Below are positions 16,937-24,464 of a stretch of 64,000 nucleotides of DNA, piece by piece. Location: contig NZ_JABFCL010000006.1 in assembly GCF_017566145.1 (NCBI RefSeq), positions 62,001 through 126,000 of the forward strand, read 5' to 3'. Source of the stretch: Bittarella massiliensis (ex Durand et al. 2017). GTDB lineage: Bacteria; Bacillota; Clostridia; Oscillospirales; Ruminococcaceae. The stretch's first letter is position 1. Every line of letters starts with the position of its first letter. A program made the translations under genes and the position numbers. A model generated the notes under the pieces. The model saw nothing but the letters and a program-made list of their open reading frames with translations. It did not search any database and was not told where the DNA came from.

Positions 16937-17383
16937 TCACGTGTTGAGCAGCATGTTTTTAAACAGGGCCGCTCGCACCCTGTCTCGGCAGTCGGGGGGA
17001 CAGGGGCGCAGGGTCTTGTCGGACACCGCCGAGAGCATCAGTCGGGCGGTGTCCTCGCTCAAGATCTCTCGCTGGGCCAGATTTTTTAAGAGGATGCGGG
17101 CGGTGTTCTCGTCCAGCGTCTCACCGATGGAGTTGACCACGTGCATGATGAAGTTCTGCGGCCCCACGGTGATGCGGGTGATGCGGATGTACCCCCCACC
17201 CCCCCGGCGGCTCTCGATGGTATAGCCCTGCTCCGGCGTAAAGCGGGAGGTGAGGACATAGTTGATCTGGCTGGGTACACAGCCAATTTCCCCGGCAAAC
17301 TCGTTGCGCTGAATCTCGGCGGTGCCGTCCTGCTCCTCCATCAGCTGGAGGATGCGCTGGGTGATCAAATCGCTGATTTTCAT
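16937..17383 (-). CDS. ctsR: Transcriptional repressor CtsR
   Basis: A 148-residue class III heat-shock repressor. The N-terminal winged helix (KISDLITQRILQLMEEQ, then FAGEIGCVPSQINYVLTSRF) and the glycine-rich wing (ESRRGGGGYIRI) are intact. The C-terminal dimer/McsB-binding domain (ILSEDTARLMLSAVSD) is present. The second ATG at 17383 is preferred over that at 17392 because the AAGGGGA site abuts the first but is well spaced from the second. CtsR binds its own promoter at 17460-17488 and is inactivated by heat and by the McsA/McsB pair encoded next to it. Confidence 0.95.
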   Translation of the reverse strand: MKISDLITQRILQLMEEQDGTAEIQRNEFAGEIGCVPSQINYVLTSRFTPEQGYTIESRRGGGGYIRITRITVGPQNFIMHVVNSIGETLDENTARILLKNLAQREILSEDTARLMLSAVSDKTLRPCPPDCRDRVRAALFKNMLLNT

Positions 17384-17459
17384 CGTTCCCATTCCCCTTT
17401 CTGGTCCCTGGCTCTATTTCTATGCAGCATGAGCTGACTTTATCTGATCTTATAGAGCC

Positions 17460-17488
17460 AGTATACCCATAAGTCAGAAAAAGTCAAA
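17460..17488 (-). promoter_or_regulatory. ctsR operon promoter with CtsR operator
   Basis: Minus-strand promoter: -35 TTGACT (17482-17487), 16-bp spacer, -10 TATACT (17460-17465). A tandem heptad AGTCAGA-AAA-AGTCAAA on the plus strand (17472-17488) matches the CtsR consensus RGTCAAA-NAN-RGTCAAA at all but one base and overlaps the -35 box, so bound CtsR would block RNA polymerase. Confidence 0.85.
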
Positions 17489-17561
17489 GTTTCAAATTAG
17501 AAAAATACCTTCTGTAAACACCCGTTTCCGCAGTTACTCTCTGCTTTTCGGGCATTTGCGC

Positions 17562-17596
17562 AAAACAGGCAGGCGCCTAAGCGCCTGCCTGTTTTT
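17562..17596 (-). terminator. Terminator hairpin after the second surface protein
   Basis: A 14-bp perfect stem (AAACAGGCAGGCGC with its complement) around CTAA. It lies 10 bp past the stop of the LPNTG protein; T-runs occur on both sides. Confidence 0.75.
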
Positions 17597-17605
17597 TATC
17601 TGTTC

Positions 17606-20038
17606 TCAACAGCCCCGCCTTCTGCGGCCCCAGACGATGGCGGCCCCCAGACAGGCCCCCGTCAGACAGAGTCCTGCCGGCCAGGGCGGTAAAGCATCCC
17701 CCGTGTTGGGCAGCTGCTCTTCTCCGGGAAGCTGCCCTTCCCCGGGCAGTTGTTCCCCCTCTTCATCGGGGGGCTGTTGCCCCTCGGCGACGGCGAAGAG
17801 CACCCGGGCCGTCCCCGTCGAAAAGACTGCCTGCAGGGTGTGTTCCCCCGCCGCCAGCGATTGGACCAGGTCGGCGTTCAGAACAACGGTCTCCCCTCCG
17901 TCGGAAAGGGCGTACTGATGGGGGGCCAGCTCCTCCCCGTCGACCAACAGGGAGAGAAGCATCCCCTGCTCTGCGCGGAAGGTGAAAACCGCCGCTGTTC
18001 CCGGCGCCACCAACTGTCCCCCTCCCACCGCAATTTCGGGGACCGGAACTCTAGTCACCTGCAGGTGGGCGCTGTTGTATTGACAGACCGCGGTGGATAT
18101 GCAGGTCTTCCCGTCTGCCGACCAGCTCAGCTGCGGCGGGCCGTAGCTGTGGTTGCCTTCATCCAGCTCGCCGTATGGGGCGCCGCAGACTGCGCAGCGC
18201 GCCGGGGCGCTGCAGGTGGCGACGCCGCCGCTGTGGGGGATGGGATCCGGCGACAGCGCGGCGGGATCATTGCTGTAAGAAAACTGGGCCGAGGCACAGG
18301 AGGAATAGCCCCTGTACACCTCTAAGCCGCCCAACACCGGCGACGCCTGATCGGCCAGGGATTGACCCCATACCGCCTCCCCTTCTCCCGTCCCGCCGGC
18401 GAGAAGGTAGGCCACCTCCCCCGAGGCGAACTGGGCTGCAGTTTTGCCCCCATCTGCCGAGGGGGCGGCAGCCAGGTAATAGCAGTTGTTTCCAGATGTG
18501 CCCGGCGCTATGCCGTGGCTCCACTCCGCAAAGCCGGGCGCCACCGACACCCCGCCCACACTGTGGCAGTTTTGCATCTCCTCTCCCTGAAAGTCGCCGC
18601 AGATGCCGCCGGCAAACCATTTGGCGGAAACCGCCCCGGCGTTGTAACAGTTTTCGATCCGCCCGCCCTGCTGTGGCCGGGATCTGCCACAAATGCCGCC
18701 CGCCGAGCTGTTTCCGGCGGACACGGCGGCACCGCTGTAACACCGCTGCACCAGCCCGTCGTTCGTGCCGCAGATGCCCCCGACAAAATCGGCGTGCCCA
18801 GACGATGTGACCGCACCGGTAACAGAGCAGTTTTCGACGGTGCCCTCGTTGATCCCGCAGATCCCCCCCACCTCGCTGGTGTCACAGCCAATGTCCACCC
18901 CGGTGAGGGCCAGGTTTTTCACCGTCCCGCCTGCGTTCACCCGCTTGAAGAGGCCGGTAGCGGAATAGCCTGTCTCCGGGTGGATGTACAGCCCGTCGAC
19001 GGTGTGCCCCTGCCCGTCAAAAACGCCGCTGTACCCGGACCCAGAGGGCCCCGCAGAGAGCGGCACAAACGATTTGCCCGCCGGCATGGAAATGTCTGCC
19101 GTCAGCTTGGCGCCGGCCCCAATGTGCCCCTCGTCCTCTGCCAAATAGCCGGCAAACCAAAATAGGTTGCCCGCATTTTTAATCTCGAGCCAGTCGTCGC
19201 TGGGATCGCTTTCCGTCCCATTGTCCTGCCGCTCGGCGGGCTGAAACTGCCCTTCCGGCGCAAAGCCGTTCTCGTCATAGATGAGCACCGGCGTGTAGAT
19301 CTTGACAAACTTGTAGTAATCGAGGGTGAGGCGGTCCAGCGAACTGCCGCTCAACTCCACCGCGCTGCCGCTGTCGCCCATGCTTCCCAGCGCCCTGCAG
19401 CCGGCATAGCTCCCAAAATCGAGCATCTGGGCAGAGAGGGCGGCCGCTTCCCCCTCAGCCTCCAACTGGCCGCCGTTGACGGCGACCCCCATCAGCGGGT
19501 TGTCCACCGCCACGCCATAGGCGCCGTCGCCGCGGGCCAAAAGGGTGATCGTCCCCCCGTTAACGGTGACCCCGCCGCCCGCATAGCCGGTGCGGGCAGC
19601 GGCGCAGAGCGCAGTGGGACAGCTCGCCTCCACCGTCAAGTTCCCCGAGCCGTCGATGACAATGCTCCCACCCGCGTAGAGGCCATTGCAGTCATACCTC
19701 CCGTCGGCAGCCGAAACGGCATTGGTCCCCAGCACCCGAAGGGTCAGATCGCCCTCGGCGTAGATCACCGCCGAATGGTAGGAGCCGCCGGTATGGGATT
19801 GGTGCAGATCGGCTCCGTTGAGCGTCAAAACACCGTCGTCGGCGCAGTAGCTGACGGTGGCCCCCACATCGGCCCCGCCCAGCACATCGGCAGCATTGGC
19901 CGAGGTGACCGCAATCCCGTCTACCCACAGGCCATAGGAAACGCCGCCGTCTGCCAGGGCCGTCACCGGCGCCGCCCCCAGCGCCAACAGCGCTGCCAGT
20001 AAAAGGGACAGCAGCCGTCCTCCCCTGTCTTTTCTCAC
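17606..20038 (-). CDS. LPXTG-anchored surface protein with GLUG-like repeats
   Basis: An 810-residue exported protein. Signal peptide: RKDRGGRLLSLLLAALLALG ending near VTALADGG. A beta-helix-like region (residues about 90-250) is followed by GLUG-type repeats at about 380-520, recognisable as GGICGINEGTVENCSVTG and GGICGTNDGLVQRCYSG. A Cys/His-containing segment (CSAPARCAVCGAPYGELDEGNH) follows, then a proline/glutamate-rich linker (repeats of PGEGQLPGEEQ type). The sorting signal is LPNTGD, a hydrophobic stretch and RRRRGC. The start is GTG at 20038; the SD-like AAAGGGGG is eight bases upstream and inside a hairpin. Sortase and partners are not in the window. Unlike the first surface protein it has no inverted repeats upstream. 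Confidence 0.87.
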   Translation of the reverse strand: MRKDRGGRLLSLLLAALLALGAAPVTALADGGVSYGLWVDGIAVTSANAADVLGGADVGATVSYCADDGVLTLNGADLHQSHTGGSYHSAVIYAEGDLTLRVLGTNAVSAADGRYDCNGLYAGGSIVIDGSGNLTVEASCPTALCAAARTGYAGGGVTVNGGTITLLARGDGAYGVAVDNPLMGVAVNGGQLEAEGEAAALSAQMLDFGSYAGCRALGSMGDSGSAVELSGSSLDRLTLDYYKFVKIYTPVLIYDENGFAPEGQFQPAERQDNGTESDPSDDWLEIKNAGNLFWFAGYLAEDEGHIGAGAKLTADISMPAGKSFVPLSAGPSGSGYSGVFDGQGHTVDGLYIHPETGYSATGLFKRVNAGGTVKNLALTGVDIGCDTSEVGGICGINEGTVENCSVTGAVTSSGHADFVGGICGTNDGLVQRCYSGAAVSAGNSSAGGICGRSRPQQGGRIENCYNAGAVSAKWFAGGICGDFQGEEMQNCHSVGGVSVAPGFAEWSHGIAPGTSGNNCYYLAAAPSADGGKTAAQFASGEVAYLLAGGTGEGEAVWGQSLADQASPVLGGLEVYRGYSSCASAQFSYSNDPAALSPDPIPHSGGVATCSAPARCAVCGAPYGELDEGNHSYGPPQLSWSADGKTCISTAVCQYNSAHLQVTRVPVPEIAVGGGQLVAPGTAAVFTFRAEQGMLLSLLVDGEELAPHQYALSDGGETVVLNADLVQSLAAGEHTLQAVFSTGTARVLFAVAEGQQPPDEEGEQLPGEGQLPGEEQLPNTGDALPPWPAGLCLTGACLGAAIVWGRRRRGC

Positions 20039-20110
20039 AAAAAGGCCCCCTTTCGCTCTCGAAGGGGGTTCTCCCGCCCTCGAAACACAGCTGCCCCAGA
20101 GGGGGTTCCC
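20039..20110 (-). promoter_or_regulatory. Structured leader of the second surface protein (RBS in hairpin)
   Basis: On the minus strand the leader has GGGGGAACCCCC, then ACCCCCTTCG, then CGAAAGGGGGCC just before the GTG start. The last G-run is the likely ribosome site and can pair with the second C-run; alternatively the first G-run can pair with that C-run and free the site. This suggests translational control. It does not match a riboswitch class that I know. Confidence 0.4.
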
Positions 20111-20245
20111 CCAAGAGCAAGGCTTATTTGCCTTCTATCATGCCATATTTCGATGCTATGTTCAACTATTTTCAATGCATTTTGAGATATATTTTACACT
20201 TAATTCCCATCTTTGAGAACAGGTCGCTCTGTGCAAGCCCCTCCC

Positions 20246-20749
20246 TCACCATGTTTTGACCATCCTCACGTGGGGCCAGCCGTCCTCTGTAAAGGCTTCG
20301 CCCTGGGAAGTAAAGCCCGCCGCCTCGTAAAAGCCCGCCACCTGCACCTGGGCGTGCAGCAGCAGCGAATGGGCCCCCCTTTCGCGGGCCTTCCTCTCGG
20401 TCTCCTCCATCAGCAAAAGGCCCAGTTTCTGGCCCCGGCAGCTCTTCTTGACGCAGACCCGGCCGACGACGTACTGCCCCGCCTCTTCCCCGGGAAAGAG
20501 GCGGCAGACGGCCACCGCCTCGCCGCTCCGGCGGACGATCAGGTGGTATGCGGTGTCGTCCACCTCGTCCACCTCGATCTCGGCGGGAAAGTCCTGTTCG
20601 CAGGTAAAGACCTCCATCCGCAGGGCAAACCCGTCCTCCGCCCCCTCTTTGCCCCGGTGCCACTCGCACCGCAGAGCTTCGCTTTGCAGCTGTCTCGCCA
20701 TCTTGTCGCCCTCCTCTTTTTTCCACAATTCCCCGCCATTATAGCACAA
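20246..20749 (-). CDS. GNAT family N-acetyltransferase (ElaA/YjcF-like)
   Basis: A 167-residue acetyltransferase. The front end (LRMEVFTCEQDFPAEIEVD) and YVVGRVCVKKSCRGQKLGLLLM, quoted in part as VGRVCVKKSCRGQKLG, match the YjcF/ElaA group, which have a short form of motif A. The tail (QVQVAGFYEAAGFTSQGEAF) is the usual C-terminal part. The first ATG at 20749 lacks a clear ribosome site; an internal ATG at 20701 (MARQLQSEAL) has GGAGGGCG upstream and may be the true start. The substrate is unknown. Confidence 0.83.
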   Translation of the reverse strand: MCYNGGELWKKEEGDKMARQLQSEALRCEWHRGKEGAEDGFALRMEVFTCEQDFPAEIEVDEVDDTAYHLIVRRSGEAVAVCRLFPGEEAGQYVVGRVCVKKSCRGQKLGLLLMEETERKARERGAHSLLLHAQVQVAGFYEAAGFTSQGEAFTEDGWPHVRMVKTW

Positions 20750-20772
20750 AAGGGACCCGTGGAAAAGGCGCG

Positions 20773-21014
20773 GGCGGCTTCACCCGACGGGGAGACCCAA
20801 CCGCTCCCTCGCGGCGATATACTGGGCCACGGCGACAACATTTGAGATGTCCCGCTCATCCAGCCCGCGGACGGCGCAGAGCTCGTCTCAGAGCAGGGTG
20901 CTCCCCTCCACCGCAAAAAAGCCGGTGACCGTATCGACGCCGACGAGGGTTTTTCCACCCGCCCTTCCCCCGGGAACCGAGTCGCTGCGCTCCCCCTCGT
21001 ACAGGGCCTTCCCC
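20773..21014 (-). pseudogene. Coding-like remnant with in-frame stop
   Basis: One minus-strand frame reads KALYEGERSDSVPGG, TLVGVDTVTGFFAVEG, STLL, then TGA at 20886-20891, then DELCAVRGLDERDISNVV and a final stop. Codon third positions are GC-rich on both sides of the TGA, as in neighbouring genes, so this looks like the end of a decayed gene. The VGVDTVTGFF start is faintly like the first strand of isochorismatase-type hydrolases, too weak to name it. No start codon with a ribosome site was found. Confidence 0.35.
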
Positions 21015-21038
21015 CATAGTACACGGGGCACTGTTTTT

Positions 21039-21797
21039 CTACCCCCGGCGGAGAATCCCCATGGGGGTCTGCTCGCTGCACTGGCCCAGGGGGTTATCTC
21101 GCAGCAGGGCGCGCAGATGCGCCCGGTCCATCCGCTGGTCAGAGACCCCCAAGATCTCGCCCCCCAGGTCGTTGAGGTCCACCACCGCCACTGCACAGCC
21201 CAAGGCCTGAGACAGCTCTTGGGCCACCCCGTCGGGGCGGAGGGGACCCAGCACCACGCAGCGGTTGTAGGGGGGCAGGGTGTTGGGGCAGGGCCCGTCA
21301 ATGCTGGCCGCCCGGTACCCCGCCACCCGGTAAAACCAGCCCCGCTCCCCCAGCAGTTTTCCCACCGCCGAGACCGCCGCCGCCAGCAGGATGCGGGGGG
21401 TACCGCACTCCCGCAGGGCGCACTCCATGGTCTCGGGCATGGCCAGACCGATGCCGTAGGGGGTGCGGCGGACAAACCGGCTCAAAAAGCGGGCCAGGGG
21501 GCGGGGGCGAATCTCCTCCAGGGGGATGGCCCGCCGCTGGGCACAGGCCACCGCCTTCTCGGTGACAAAGAGGATGTCCCCCTTCTCGAGCAGCGGCCCA
21601 GCGCACCGGCGGGCCACCTGGACAATGTCGTTCCCCGCGGTGATGACAGGGGTGCGGATGCACAGGCGGCGGTACCGCATCCCCTGCCAGGTGATCCCCT
21701 CCTCTTTATCGGGATTGATGACGGTTCCCGCCACCGAGGCAGGGCGCTGCTCCCCCTTTTCCCCGTCTCTCGACTGGTTCTTTTCTCTCTCGTCCAT
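21039..21797 (-). CDS. Coenzyme F420-0:L-glutamate ligase-like (CofE/FbiB family) protein
   Basis: A 252-residue protein of the F420 ligase family. Visible pieces are RTPVITAGNDIVQVARRC, LLEKGDILFVTEKAVACAQ, NTLPPYNRCVVLGPLRPDG and VVDLNDLGGEILGVSD. True CofE adds glutamates to F420-0 in archaea and actinobacteria, but many clostridia without F420 carry such homologues, often of unknown role. The N-terminal 35 residues (EKNQSRDGEKGEQR) are charged and poorly conserved. The ATG at 21797 is chosen because AGAGGAGCAGGAG precedes it. No other F420 gene lies in the window. Confidence 0.8.
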   Translation of the reverse strand: MDEREKNQSRDGEKGEQRPASVAGTVINPDKEEGITWQGMRYRRLCIRTPVITAGNDIVQVARRCAGPLLEKGDILFVTEKAVACAQRRAIPLEEIRPRPLARFLSRFVRRTPYGIGLAMPETMECALRECGTPRILLAAAVSAVGKLLGERGWFYRVAGYRAASIDGPCPNTLPPYNRCVVLGPLRPDGVAQELSQALGCAVAVVDLNDLGGEILGVSDQRMDRAHLRALLRDNPLGQCSEQTPMGILRRG

Positions 21798-22160
21798 CTC
21801 TCTCCTGCTCCTCTCGGCCCGGGCGGGCCCGTCTCTCTTTGACAAGATCCATTCTAGCGCCGGCGGCAGGGGGGTGTTTTGAGGGGAGGTGGAGAAAAAA
21901 TAGAGAATGGATGGAGACTTTTTCAAGACTTGACAGAAAAGAGTGCGGGAGCGGCCATGCGTCGGAAGCGCCGGGAGGGCGTCAAAAGGGACGCCAACCC
22001 CTTCTACACGGAGAAATCAGCGAAAGGGCAACCGGTGTAGCGGCACCGAGAAGCCGCTGGGGGACAGGCGGAAGAGGTGGCGACACAGGGAAAACCGCAG
22101 TTAGATACGCCAATGCAAGAGAGGGGGCGGCCGCCCCTCCCGGCAACCGCCCGTCCCCTT
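21798..22160. other. Intergenic region, nothing recognised
   Basis: About 360 bp between the F420-ligase-like gene and the histidine kinase. Short GC-rich inverted repeats are present, but no gene, promoter or clear terminator was recognised. Confidence 0.5.
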
Positions 22161-23324
22161 TTATCTATTCTGCTCTGCCGGTTCCGAAAGCCCCCCGCCG
22201 GTTCCCGCCGGCAACTGGACGGTGAAGGAGATGCGCCCATCTCCGCTCTCGGCTCGAATTGTCCCCCCGTGGCGCTGCACAATGTCCCGGGCGATGGCCA
22301 GACCCAGTCCCGCCCCGCCGGTGGCCGTCTGCCGGGAGGCGTCGAGCCGGTAAAACTTCTCAAAAATCGCCTCTAGCTTTTCCTGGGGAATGTCGCCGGC
22401 GTTTTCAAAGCGGATCGATACCACATCTCCCGCCCGGCTGCCGAAGATGTGGATGTCGCTCCCCGGCGCGCCGTAGGCGACGGCGTTTTTGAGGAGGTTT
22501 TGAAAGACTCGGGCCATCTTGTCCGGGTCGACCCAGGCGCAGAGGGCGGAGGGGAGGTGCAACCTCGCCTGCCGCCCCCCGGCGGCCAGCTGGGGGTAGG
22601 CCTCGTCGGCCACCTGCACCAGCATACAGCACAGGTCCACCGGCTGGCGGGAGAGGGACTCCTGCTGCAGCAGGTCCCGGGTGATCTCGAAGAACTCCCC
22701 CACCAACCCCTCCAGGCGGCCGGCCTTCTCTAGGGCGATGCGGATGTACTTCTCCCGCTGCTTGGGGGGCATGTCCGGGGCCTCGTCCAGCAGGCTCAAA
22801 TAGCCGATGACCGAGGTGAGGGGGGTCTTGATGTCGTGGGCCAGGTAGAGCACCAGGTCGTTTTTGCGGCGCTCGGCCTCCCGCTCGGCGGCGGCGCTGC
22901 GCTCCAGCTCGCCCTTGACCGCCCCCAGCTTCTCGGCCATGAAGTCCAATTCGGGCGAGAGGACCAGGTTCTCCCCCTTCCCGCCGGCCAGCCAATCCAC
23001 CCCGGCGATGATCTCGTCAAAGTAGCCGGTAAACCAGCTCAGCAGCGCCCAGAAGAAGAGGAGGAAGAAGGCGACGATGGCCACCCCCAAAAAGATGTCC
23101 AGGTACTGGCGCACATGGTTGAAGTAGAGCCGGGCCGCGGTCTCCCAGTCGACCCCCAAATAGGTGCTGATGAGCCCGGCGATCCAGTTGCCGATCTTCC
23201 CCCGCCCGGCCGAGCGCAGCACCACCACCGTCACCACCGCCAGCAGGGCGATGCCCAGCACCCGCCCGAACACCTTTCCCATCATCTGCCGATAGGGCTT
23301 TTGCCGCCAGCTGTTACCCCTCAA
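22161..23324 (-). CDS. Sensor histidine kinase (VanS-like)
   Basis: A 387-residue membrane kinase. Two transmembrane segments (residues about 13-33 and 72-97) enclose a short outside loop of some 40 residues. The phospho-acceptor His is in YLAHDIKTPLTSVIGYLSLL, the N box in FQNLLKNAVAYG and the ATP lid in GGAGLGLAIARDIVQRHGG. The arrangement matches VanS/PhoR-type kinases. Its start overlaps the response-regulator gene by 11 bp, so the two form one unit. The signal is unknown and no obvious target operon (for example van genes) lies next to it. Confidence 0.93.
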   Translation of the reverse strand: MRGNSWRQKPYRQMMGKVFGRVLGIALLAVVTVVVLRSAGRGKIGNWIAGLISTYLGVDWETAARLYFNHVRQYLDIFLGVAIVAFFLLFFWALLSWFTGYFDEIIAGVDWLAGGKGENLVLSPELDFMAEKLGAVKGELERSAAAEREAERRKNDLVLYLAHDIKTPLTSVIGYLSLLDEAPDMPPKQREKYIRIALEKAGRLEGLVGEFFEITRDLLQQESLSRQPVDLCCMLVQVADEAYPQLAAGGRQARLHLPSALCAWVDPDKMARVFQNLLKNAVAYGAPGSDIHIFGSRAGDVVSIRFENAGDIPQEKLEAIFEKFYRLDASRQTATGGAGLGLAIARDIVQRHGGTIRAESGDGRISFTVQLPAGTGGGLSEPAEQNR

Positions 23325-24009
23325 TTTTATACCCCACTCCCCACACCGTCTTGATGTATTTCGGCCGCTCCACCGAGTCCCCCATCTTCTCGCGCAGGTG
23401 GCGGATGTGGGTGGCGATGGTGTTTGTGTTCTTGGTAAAATAGGCCTCGCCCCAAATCTGGGCGAAGAGCTGTTCGGAACTGACCACCCGCCCCCGCTCC
23501 TCGCAGAGGATCTGCAAGATGGAAAACTCGGTGGGGGTGAGCACCAGGGGCTTTCCGTCGAGGGTGCACTCGTGGGTGCCGGGATCGACGGTCAGCCCGC
23601 CCCGCACCAGCAGCCCGTCGGGGCGGGCGGCGGCGGGGTTGTAGCGGGTGTAGCGCCGCAGCTGCGCCTTGACGCGGGCCACCAGTTCCAGCGGGCGAAA
23701 GGGCTTGGTGACATAGTCGTCAGCCCCCAGGGCAAAGCCGGTGATCTTGTCGGTCTCCTCCCCCTTGGCCGTGAGCAGGAGGATGGGAAAGGTGTGCTCC
23801 TCCCTGATCTGACGGCAGAGGGCGAAGCCGTCCCCGTCGGGGAGCATCACGTCCAGCACCGCCAGGTCGATCTTCTCCCCGGCAATGCAGGCCAGGGCGT
23901 CTTTGGCCCGGTAAAAGGTCCGCACCGCAAAGCCCTCGTTTTTCAAATACACCTCGATGAGATCGGCAATCTCCCGCTCATCGTCCACCACCAGCACCGT
24001 CTGGCCCAT
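23314..24009 (-). CDS. Response regulator, OmpR/PhoB family (VanR-like)
   Basis: A 231-residue two-domain regulator. The receiver domain has VLVVDDEREIADLIEVYL, the phospho-accepting Asp in LAVLDVMLPDGDGF, the Thr/Lys signals ILLLTAKGEE and YVTKPFRPLEL. The C-terminal winged helix (residues about 135-230) has LTPTEFSILQILCEERGRVV and the recognition part NTNTIATHIRHLREKM. The ATG at 24009 is chosen as the normal receiver start; longer in-frame reading upstream is not conserved. It is translated before and overlaps the kinase gene. Confidence 0.94.
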   Translation of the reverse strand: MGQTVLVVDDEREIADLIEVYLKNEGFAVRTFYRAKDALACIAGEKIDLAVLDVMLPDGDGFALCRQIREEHTFPILLLTAKGEETDKITGFALGADDYVTKPFRPLELVARVKAQLRRYTRYNPAAARPDGLLVRGGLTVDPGTHECTLDGKPLVLTPTEFSILQILCEERGRVVSSEQLFAQIWGEAYFTKNTNTIATHIRHLREKMGDSVERPKYIKTVWGVGYKIEG

Positions 24010-24135
24010 CTGCGCATCCCTCTTTCCTCCGTTTTCTCCATTGTACCAGAAAGGGGGAGGGGTATGGATTGAGAATTTCTGTGTTTTTGTAAAACGCGAC
24101 CGCTTTCCCGGCGGGAGGAGTTTTTCGCATATCGG

Positions 24136-24164
24136 TTGCGCGGCGGGGAAAAATGGGGTATACT
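24136..24164 (+). promoter_or_regulatory. Promoter of the serS T-box leader
   Basis: TTGCGC (24136-24141), 17-bp spacer, TATACT (24159-24164). Transcription would start near 24171. Confidence 0.68.
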
Positions 24165-24170
24165 GGGAGT

Positions 24171-24436
24171 AAGAAAACAGCATTTCACAGCGACGACGGG
24201 AACTGCGGTCCGCGAATCCGCCCAGAGAGCCGGTGGTTGGTGCAAACCGGCGGGAAGGACGGGCCTTTCCACCCCCGAGCTGTCGGCGACGAGCCGAAGG
24301 CCGGTGCCCTTTACCGCACTGTCGAGAGGCCGCCCCGCAGGGGGCGAGCAATTTGGGTGGCAACGCGGAAGGAACGCCTTTCGTCCCAATAGCGCCGAGG
24401 GGGCGCTGGGGACGAGGGGCTTTTTTTGTTGCCCCA
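24171..24436 (+). ncRNA. T-box riboswitch controlling serS
   Basis: The leader has the AGAGAG element (24224-24229), the following GGTGGTTGGTGCAAACC stem, and the T-box core TTTGGGTGGCAACGCGG (24352-24367). A terminator hairpin (24382-24414) and a T-run (24421-24427) end it. Uncharged tRNA-Ser would pair with the specifier and with the T-box bulge, form the antiterminator and let serS be read. From the predicted start site to AGAGAG there are only about 53 nt, so stem I seems short. TCC in GAATCCGC is the best guess for the serine specifier. Confidence 0.85.
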
Positions 24437-24464
24437 CAGCTTTAAAAGAAGAGGAGAGAGAGCG

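Noticed and set aside
20039..20120. Cyclic-di-GMP riboswitch in the leader of the second surface protein
   Set aside because: The class I core (GCACAGGGCAAACC and GGGACGCAAAGCC types) is absent; only G5/C5 hairpins are seen.
20886..20891. In-frame TGA as a selenocysteine codon
   Set aside because: No CxxU-type redox motif surrounds it and no SECIS-like hairpin is obvious just downstream; a nonsense mutation or error is simpler.
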